NCBI RefSeq assembly: GCF_000720135.1
Contig: NZ_JOIU01000014.1
Coordinates: forward strand, 1-64,000
DNA from: Streptomyces sp. NRRL S-1022
GTDB taxonomy: Bacteria; Actinomycetota; Actinomycetes; Streptomycetales; Streptomycetaceae
Length of the DNA: 64,000 nucleotides
Direction: 5' to 3'
Positions 59,300-64,000 of this stretch are shown one piece after another. A model generated the notes under the pieces. It saw only the letters and a list, made by a program, of their open reading frames with translations, had not been told where the DNA came from and searched no databases. A program made the translations under genes and the position numbers. Positions within the stretch are counted from its first letter, which is position 1; every line of letters begins with the position of its first letter.

Positions 59300-59854
59300 G
59301 TGTCGGGTGACGCGGCGACGGCCGGCATTCCGCCGGAGGGAGTCCGCGTCGCCGCCTCCGTCCGCGTCACCAGCAGCCGGACGGCATCCGGCAGGGACAT
59401 CACACCGGCGACGACGGCCGCGAGCAAGAAGGACACCCTCCACCGGCTGGAGAGCGATGTCGACGCGTGGGTCGCCACCGCCGGTCCCGACGGCGCCGCC
59501 CCGTATCTCGTGCCGCTGTCGTTCGTGTGGGACGGCGCCACGCTGCTGTTCGCCACGCCGGCCGACAGCCCCACCGGGCGCAACCTCGTGGCCACCGGCC
59601 GGGCCCGTCTCGGCATCGGCCCCACGCGGGACGTCGTCCTCGTCGACGGCACGGTACGGGCGGTGACGCCCGAGGACCTGCCCGAGGAGGACGCCGAGGT
59701 CTTCGCCGGGAAGACCGGCTTCGACCCGCGTCGACTGGCCACGCGCTACCTGTACTTCCGGGTCCTCCCGCAGCGGATCCAGGCCTGGCGCGAGGAGAAC
59801 GAGCTGCGCGGGCGGGAGCTGATGCGCGACGGTCGGTGGCTGTCCGCCGACTGA
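59300..59854 (+). CDS. PPOX-class F420-type oxidoreductase
   Basis: 184 residues from the GTG at 59300, but the start is uncertain. The conserved split-barrel begins only at about residue 44 (LHRLESDVDAWVATAGPDGAAPYLVPLSFVWDGATLLFATPADSPTGRNLVATGRARLGIG) and no good start codon lies nearer. The C-terminal RYLYFRVLPQRIQAWREENELRGRELMRDGRWL matches the family. Such proteins bind F420 or flavin and reduce small molecules. The first 40 residues look non-homologous, so the normal 5' end may be damaged or use a rare start. Confidence 0.75.
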   Translation: MSGDAATAGIPPEGVRVAASVRVTSSRTASGRDITPATTAASKKDTLHRLESDVDAWVATAGPDGAAPYLVPLSFVWDGATLLFATPADSPTGRNLVATGRARLGIGPTRDVVLVDGTVRAVTPEDLPEEDAEVFAGKTGFDPRRLATRYLYFRVLPQRIQAWREENELRGRELMRDGRWLSAD

Positions 59855-59906
59855 ATCCGGGGGCCCGGGATATCCGCAGGGAAGAGGACACATCCCGGGA
59901 GGATCC

Positions 59907-60299
59907 ATGACACTGGTCAAAGCGGGCGTGGTCGTGCTGGACTGCGCGGAACCGGAGAAACTCGCGGAGTTCTACCGCGAGTTCCTGGAGGGCGAGCGGA
60001 CCCACGCGTCCGCCAACCTGGTGGAGATCCGGGGCGCCGACGGCGTCCGGCTGGCCTTCCGCCGCGACGTGAACGCGACCCCGCCCAGCTGGCCGCGCCC
60101 CGAGAACTCGCTCCAGGCCCATCTCGACTTCCTCGTCGAGGACTTGGACGAGGCGGAACGCCGGATCGTCGGCCTCGGCGGGCGCCCCGTCGAAACCAGG
60201 GATGCGGCGGGCCCCTACGAGGAACGCGGCTACTCCGACCCCGCCGGCCACTCCTTCACCCTCCGCCTGGTCCCGCCGACGGCCCCGAAACAGGGCTGA
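59907..60299 (+). CDS. VOC (glyoxalase/bleomycin-resistance fold) protein
   Basis: 130 residues. One pair of VOC half-motifs: KAGVVVLDCAEPEKLAEFYREFLEG at the start and LQAHLDFLVEDLDEAERRIVGLGGRPVETRD followed by GYSDPAGHSFTLRLV. The length fits a single VOC unit that dimerises around a metal. No substrate can be named. It follows the PPOX gene on the same strand and is ended by a strong hairpin. Confidence 0.9.
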   Translation: MTLVKAGVVVLDCAEPEKLAEFYREFLEGERTHASANLVEIRGADGVRLAFRRDVNATPPSWPRPENSLQAHLDFLVEDLDEAERRIVGLGGRPVETRDAAGPYEERGYSDPAGHSFTLRLVPPTAPKQG

Positions 60300-60347
60300 C
60301 GCCACCCGGTGGTGTACGGCCGGGCCCGCCCGGGTGGTGCAGGAAGG

Positions 60348-60384
60348 CCGGGCGGCCCGGCGCCGTTCCGGCGGGGCCGCCCGG
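60348..60384. terminator. Bidirectional terminator hairpin
   Basis: CCGGGCGGCCC (60348-60358) pairs perfectly with GGGCCGCCCGG (60374-60384) around a 15-base loop. It lies between the convergent VOC (ends 60299) and DUF4235 (ends 60396) genes. Confidence 0.75.
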
Positions 60385-60395
60385 TCGTGGGGAGG

Positions 60396-60698
60396 TCAGT
60401 CGCGGCCGCCCTTGTCGGTGGCCGGCCAGACGCCCGTCGTGCGGGCGATGGCCTTGGCCCCGGTGCGGTCCACGGCGCTGCGGACGACCGCGAAGATCGC
60501 GCCCTGGACCGCCGCGGCCAGCAGGATCTCGCCCCAGCTGCGGTCCGGGTCCAGGGCGTCGGGCGCGTCCTCCTCGTGCCGGATCGCCATCCATGCCTTG
60601 CGGAAGGCCATGCCGGCCAACGCGCCACCCGCCCAGCTGAGCACGAATCCGACCGGCTGGTAGGCGAGGGGGAGCTTCTTCTTCTTGTTCTTGGCCAT
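60396..60698 (-). CDS. DUF4235 membrane protein
   Basis: 100 residues. A lysine-rich start (KNKKKKLPL) is followed by two hydrophobic stretches, GFVLSWAGGALAGMAFRKAWMAI and ILLAAAVQGAIFAVVRSAVDR, with the DxxxxWxEIL pattern of DUF4235. Function unknown; common in actinobacteria. It lies downstream of the GST-like gene on the same strand by 28 bases. Confidence 0.9.
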   Translation of the reverse strand: MAKNKKKKLPLAYQPVGFVLSWAGGALAGMAFRKAWMAIRHEEDAPDALDPDRSWGEILLAAAVQGAIFAVVRSAVDRTGAKAIARTTGVWPATDKGGRD

Positions 60699-60726
60699 GT
60701 GTGACTACTTCCTCGTCAGTCGTCCC

Positions 60727-61743
60727 TCATGCGGGCCGTCCTTGCGGGGCCACCCGTTCGCCCGGGCGCACCGGCCCCGGCGGCGTCCCGTCCCCGAAGG
60801 GCCGGCCGCCCAGCTCCGCCCGGCCGTGCGGGCTCAGCCAGCCGGCGAGATCCGGGCCGAGCGGCACGATGCCGGTGGGGTTGATGCCGGAGTGCACCTG
60901 GTAGTAGTGCCGCTTGATGTGGTCGAAGTCGACCGTGTCCCCGAACCCCGGCGTCTGGAACAGGTCCCGGGCGTACGCCCAGAGCACCGGGTGCTCCGCC
61001 AGCTTCCAGCGGTTGCACTTGAAGTGGCCGTGGTACACCGCGTCGAACCGGACCAGCGTGGTGAACAGCCGGATGTCCGCTTCCGTGAGGGTGTCGCCGA
61101 CCAGATACCGCTGCTCCGACAGCCGCTCACCGAGCAGTTCCAGCCGCCGGAACACGCCCGCGCACGCCTGCTCGTACTCCTTCTGGTGCGTGGCGAACCC
61201 GGCCCGGTACACCCCGTTGTTCACGTCCTGGTAGACCTCGTCCATCACCTGGCCGATCTCCTCGCGCCGCCCGTCCGGGTACAGGTCCGGCGCACCGGCG
61301 CGGTGCAGGGCCGTCCACTCGGTGGCCAGGTCCAGGGTGAGCCGCTGGTAGTCGTTGGTGACCAGCCGCCCGCTGGGCACGTCCACCACCGCGGGCACGC
61401 TCACCCCGCCCGGATAACCGGTCTCCCGCTTGTCGTAGGCCTCGCTCAGGAACCGGATGCCGAGCACCGGGTCCCGGCCGCCCGGGTCGAGGGTGAACCG
61501 CCAGCTGCGGTCATCCTGGACCGGGTCGGCCACCGCCATCGGCAGCGCCTCCTCCAGTCCCAGCAGCCGGCGTGAGATCACCGCCCGGCTCGCCCACGGG
61601 CAGGCGCGGGAGACCACCAGCCGGTAGCGGCCCGCCTCCACCGGCCAGCCGTCCCGGCCGTCGGCGGTGATCCGGTCCGTGAAGTGGCTCCTGGACCGGG
61701 TGAAGCCGCGGTGTCCGTAGGCGCGGTTGCCGTCGCCGCCCAT
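60727..61743 (-). CDS. Glutathionyl-hydroquinone reductase-like GST (ECM4/YqjG family)
   Basis: 338 residues from the ATG at 61743 with GAGGAG upstream. The thioredoxin-like N-terminal domain has the catalytic Cys in LVVSRACPWASRAVISRRLLGLE, then SVPAVVDVPSGRLVTND. The helical C-terminal domain has GVYRAGFATHQKEYEQACAGVF, LVGDTLTEADIRLFTTLVRFD and HYYQVHSGINPTGIVPLGP. Such enzymes reduce glutathionyl- or, in actinobacteria, mycothiol-linked quinones. It is divergent from the CDF transporter gene 71 bases away. Confidence 0.92.
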   Translation of the reverse strand: MGGDGNRAYGHRGFTRSRSHFTDRITADGRDGWPVEAGRYRLVVSRACPWASRAVISRRLLGLEEALPMAVADPVQDDRSWRFTLDPGGRDPVLGIRFLSEAYDKRETGYPGGVSVPAVVDVPSGRLVTNDYQRLTLDLATEWTALHRAGAPDLYPDGRREEIGQVMDEVYQDVNNGVYRAGFATHQKEYEQACAGVFRRLELLGERLSEQRYLVGDTLTEADIRLFTTLVRFDAVYHGHFKCNRWKLAEHPVLWAYARDLFQTPGFGDTVDFDHIKRHYYQVHSGINPTGIVPLGPDLAGWLSPHGRAELGGRPFGDGTPPGPVRPGERVAPQGRPA

Positions 61744-61814
61744 GTCTCCTCCTCGCCGCCCGGGCCGTCCGGGTCCTGCGCCCCGCGTTCCCCGTTTGGC
61801 GCGGACCGCACGGT

Positions 61815-62990
61815 GTGAGCCGCCCGGTCGGGGGCAGTCGGCCAAGGGTGAGTGGGACATCCTCGGAACGGGAGAGGGCCGCACGGACGGCCGAGGACAG
61901 CGCGACAGGACCGGCGCACGCCGCGGGCCCGGAAACGGCACCGGCGCACGACCCGGACGGCGGAGCACAGCCGGCCCGCGCCCCCGCGGGCGGCGACGCC
62001 GGCGGCGAGGGCCGGGGACAACCCGGCGGCCGGGGCGACGCCGGGTCCGACCGGCACACCAAGATCACCGTCCTCGTGGCGCTCACCGCCAACCTGGTGA
62101 TCGCCGTCGCCAAGGCGGTCGGCGGTGTCCTCGCGGGCTCCCCGGCCCTGCTGTCGGAGGCCGCGCACTCGGTCGCGGACAGCCTCAACGAGGTGTTCCT
62201 GCTGGCCGCGCTGCGCCGCAGCCGCCGCCCCGCCGACGCCCGGCATCCCTTCGGCTACGGCAAGGAGCGCTTCTTCTGGTCGCTGCTCGCCGCCGTGGGC
62301 ATCTTCGTCATGGGCGGCTGCTTCTCCGTCTTCCAGGGCGTCGAGGCGCTGCGCAACGGCGCCGAGGAGAAGTTCAGCGGCTACGTGGCGGGTCTGATCG
62401 TGCTGGGCGTCGCCCTGCTCGCCGAGGGCGTCTCGCTGCTGCGGGCGCTGCAGCAGGTGCGCAGGCAGGGCGGCGGTCTGAGCGCGCTGCGCGATCCCGC
62501 GCTGCGCACGGTGGTCGCCGAGGACGGCACGGCGGTGCTCGGCGTGACCCTCGCCCTGATCGGGATGGCCCTGCACATGGTGACCGGGCAGGTCGTGTGG
62601 GAGGCGTCCGCCTCGCTGGCGATCGGCGCGCTGCTGGTCTACGTCGCCTACCGGCTCGGCCGCGACGCCCGCGCCCAGCTGATCGGGGAGGCCGCGGATC
62701 CGGAGCTGAGCGGCAGGATCCAGGCGCAGCTGCGGGCCCAGCCGGAGATCGACAGCGTGGAGGCGCTGTTCACCATGAAGATGGGACTCGACTCGATGCT
62801 GGTGGCCGCCCGCGTCGACCTGATGCCGGGTCTGGACAGCGAACGCGTCGAGGAGGTCGCCGTACGCATCAAGCGGTCCCTCGCCCGGACGTTCCCGGCC
62901 GCCGACCAGATCTTCCTGGACGTCACCGACCGTCCGGCGGGCGAGGCACGGGAAAGCCCCGCCGCGACGGGGGAACGCGGCGGGGCCTGA
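61815..62990 (+). CDS. Cation diffusion facilitator (CDF) transporter
   Basis: 391 residues from the GTG at 61815; a second GTG at 61848 is nearly as likely. After about 75 disordered residues the membrane domain begins: KITVLVALTANLVIAVAKAV, the metal site SEAAHSVADSLNEVFLLAAL, FGYGKERFFWSLLAAVGIFVMGG and EDGTAVLGVTLALIGMAL with the second acidic site. The C-terminal cytoplasmic domain has TMKMGLDSMLVAARVDLMPG. CDF proteins export divalent metals such as Zn or Mn. A hairpin overlaps its last codons. Confidence 0.93.
   Translation: MSRPVGGSRPRVSGTSSERERAARTAEDSATGPAHAAGPETAPAHDPDGGAQPARAPAGGDAGGEGRGQPGGRGDAGSDRHTKITVLVALTANLVIAVAKAVGGVLAGSPALLSEAAHSVADSLNEVFLLAALRRSRRPADARHPFGYGKERFFWSLLAAVGIFVMGGCFSVFQGVEALRNGAEEKFSGYVAGLIVLGVALLAEGVSLLRALQQVRRQGGGLSALRDPALRTVVAEDGTAVLGVTLALIGMALHMVTGQVVWEASASLAIGALLVYVAYRLGRDARAQLIGEAADPELSGRIQAQLRAQPEIDSVEALFTMKMGLDSMLVAARVDLMPGLDSERVEEVAVRIKRSLARTFPAADQIFLDVTDRPAGEARESPAATGERGGA
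62956..62986. terminator. GC hairpin at the CDF gene end, repeated loop
   Basis: GCCCCGCCGCG (62956-62966) and CGCGGCGGGGC (62976-62986) pair perfectly around ACGGGGGAA. It overlaps the final codons of the CDF gene. The loop and the flanking GGGAAAG match the hairpin at 45659-45690. Confidence 0.6.
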
Positions 62991-63068
62991 CGCACCAGTG
63001 CCCGTCCTCAGGCCGGTTCACACGCCTGCGAAACAGATTTTTCTGAAACGCAGCCGTGTCCGGCCTGA

Positions 63069-63176
63069 ATCAGCTCCCGTGCACGGATCAGCTCCCGTGC
63101 ACGGATCAGCTCCCGTGCATGGATCAGCTCCTGTGCGTGGACAGCCTTCGTGCCCGGGTCAGCTCTCGTCGAGCGG
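63069..63176 (+). repeat. 18-bp tandem repeat ending inside the nitroreductase gene
   Basis: ATCAGCTCCCGTGCACGG occurs exactly at 63069-63086 and 63087-63104, then with one change at 63105-63122, three changes at 63123-63140, and degenerate copies at 63141-63158 and 63159-63176. The last copy includes the stop and final codons of the nitroreductase gene on the minus strand, so the array probably arose by slippage from that gene end. Confidence 0.8.
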
Positions 63177-63608
63177 CTCCAGCACGAAGACCGGGATCTC
63201 CCGGGAGGTCTTCTCCTGGTAGTCGGCGTACGGCGGGTACGCGGCCACCGCCCGCTCCCACCACGCGGCCTTCTCCGCCCCGGTGACCTCCCGGGCCCGC
63301 ATGTCCCGCTTCACCGGGCCGTCCTGCACTTCGACATGCGGGTCGGACTTCACGTTGAAGTACCAGACGGGGTGCTTGGGCGCACCGCCGAGGGAGGCGA
63401 CCGCCGCGTACCGGCCCTCGTGCTCCACCCGCATCAGCGGCGTCTTGCGGATCTTCCCGCTCTTCGCCCCCCGGGTGGTCAGCACGATCACCGGCATCCC
63501 GGTGTCCTGCAGCGTCGTCCCCTTCGTCCCGCCGGAACTCTCGTACAGCTCGACCTGCTCGCGCACCCACTGCGTCGGGCTGGGCTCGTACTCGCCTTCA
63601 AGAGGCAT
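63159..63608 (-). CDS. Ddn-type F420-dependent nitroreductase family protein
   Basis: 149 residues from the ATG at 63608 with AAGGAAG upstream. The split-barrel reads [59 protein letters not shown], the hallmark of deazaflavin-dependent nitroreductases related to mycobacterial Ddn. W and Y residues in [30 protein letters not shown] are also conserved. It reduces quinones or nitro compounds with F420H2. The stop lies in an 18-bp repeat that continues downstream. Confidence 0.93.
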   Translation of the reverse strand: MPLEGEYEPSPTQWVREQVELYESSGGTKGTTLQDTGMPVIVLTTRGAKSGKIRKTPLMRVEHEGRYAAVASLGGAPKHPVWYFNVKSDPHVEVQDGPVKRDMRAREVTGAEKAAWWERAVAAYPPYADYQEKTSREIPVFVLEPLDES

Positions 63609-63711
63609 GGGATCCGCTTCCTTTCGTCGGTCCACGGTCTGTCCGTCACCGGTGCCCACACCGATGGCGGGCGAACACATCCGTACCGCGCCCGGCGACC
63701 GCCGACGCGGT

Positions 63712-63730
63712 GATTACCTCTGAGGTCATC
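63712..63730. promoter_or_regulatory. Palindrome between nitroreductase and SnoaL-like genes
   Basis: GATTACCTC (63712-63720) and GAGGTCATC (63722-63730) form a 9-bp inverted repeat with eight matches around a single T. It lies in the 193-base divergent region, about 70 bases upstream of the SnoaL-like gene. Regulator unknown. Confidence 0.45.
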
Positions 63731-63801
63731 GCGCCGCCCCGGTCCCGCACGGCACAGTGGTCCGCGTCCCGATCACTGCCCACCCCGGAGGGGAACGACC
63801 C

Positions 63802-64000
63802 ATGTCCACCGACCGCACCGCGACCACCCGCTCCGTCGTGCACGAACTGCTCCACCGGATCGGCCAGGGCGACCCGGAGCGGATCGCCGATCTGTACGCG
63901 GACGACTGCGACTGGCGCCTGGACTGGCCGGAGGAGGAGCACGGCCGCGCCGACACACCGTGGATCCGGCACCGCGCCGGCCGCGCGGACGCCGCCGCCC
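63802..64000 (+). CDS. SnoaL/NTF2-like protein, cut by the window end
   Basis: The first 66 residues are present, from the ATG at 63802 with GGAGGGGAA upstream. TTRSVVHELLHRIGQGDPERIADLYADDCDWRLDWPEEE matches the start of SnoaL-like/nuclear transport factor 2-like proteins, which include polyketide cyclases and many unassigned enzymes. The rest, including catalytic residues, lies beyond the window. Confidence 0.75.
   Translation, partial: MSTDRTATTRSVVHELLHRIGQGDPERIADLYADDCDWRLDWPEEEHGRADTPWIRHRAGRADAAA

Noticed and set aside
63069..63176. CRISPR array
   Set aside because: Units are directly adjacent 18-mers without unique spacers and no cas gene is present.
1..64000. tRNA or rRNA genes
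   Set aside because: No cloverleaf-like sequence with a T-arm GTTCGAATC-type motif in proper context and no rRNA segments were noticed. A dedicated scan would be needed to exclude a divergent tRNA.

Overview
The window is high-GC actinobacterial DNA and almost certainly comes from a Streptomyces chromosome. Codons favour G or C in the third position, GTG and TTG starts are common, and many genes are joined by 4-base ATGA or GTGA overlaps. The gene content also fits: ROK, LacI and TetR regulators, an iron box, DUF4235, F420-type enzymes, CYP102 P450s and secreted GH16-CBM13. The mix of catabolic genes, single regulators and several gene remnants suggests a chromosome-arm rather than a core location. 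This is inferred from the sequence alone. No rRNA, tRNA, CRISPR array or intact insertion sequence was seen.

Layout. 1-4.2 kb: a decayed LuxR-type ATPase regulator, a pirin, an ECF sigma factor with a small membrane partner, a Pro-rich secreted protein and a GC-rich repeat. 4.2-10.1 kb: a DJ-1/PfpI protein divergent from a LysR regulator with a perfect operator palindrome between them, a cupin, a D-cysteine desulfhydrase-like enzyme, and a VWA/MoxR pair. 10.3-13.7 kb: an osmoprotectant ABC transporter whose ATPase gene faces the permease/binding-protein operon. 13.8-25.1 kb: a rhamnose region. On the minus strand rhaI, a rhamnulose-1-P aldolase/dehydrogenase fusion, rhaB and lutABC form one co-oriented run that could carry L-rhamnose to pyruvate. 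On the plus strand lie a scar of a deleted sugar ABC transporter, rhaM, a BNR-repeat protein and a LacI regulator. Matching LacI-type half-palindromes and -35/-10 boxes sit on both sides of the divergent promoter region.

25-35.6 kb: an S33 peptidase, a pentapeptide-repeat protein, a stand-alone CYP102-type P450 with a divergent TetR and a 13-bp-arm operator, a DUF2470 protein behind an iron box, a lactonase-like beta-propeller, a FUSC membrane protein, a FusB-like zinc protein behind CTAG-rich palindromes, and a PAS-LuxR regulator. 35.7-44.2 kb: a 1,215-residue HTH-NACHT NTPase divergent from a full P450-reductase fusion (CYP102/BM3 type), then a ROK regulator with its own operator. 44.2-51.1 kb: an epimerase, a candidate small RNA with a Crp-like box, a HAD phosphatase, a PolX-like PHP protein, an SDR, a GH16 glucanase and a VanZ protein.

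51.3-55.1 kb: six overlapping genes for a compact Mrp/Mbh-type cation-antiporter membrane module with no hydrogenase and no full-length MrpA. 55.1-64 kb: DUF4230, a STAS anti-anti-sigma factor, a lipoprotein, a YtcJ-like amidohydrolase, a PPOX/F420-type oxidoreductase, a VOC protein, DUF4235, a glutathionyl-hydroquinone reductase-like GST, a CDF transporter, a Ddn-type nitroreductase whose 3' end runs into an 18-bp tandem repeat, and the start of a SnoaL/NTF2-like gene cut by the window end.

The best candidates for new biology are the HTH-NACHT protein, the hydrogenase-less Mbh-like module, the Crp-box small-RNA locus, and the partly dismantled rhamnose locus.
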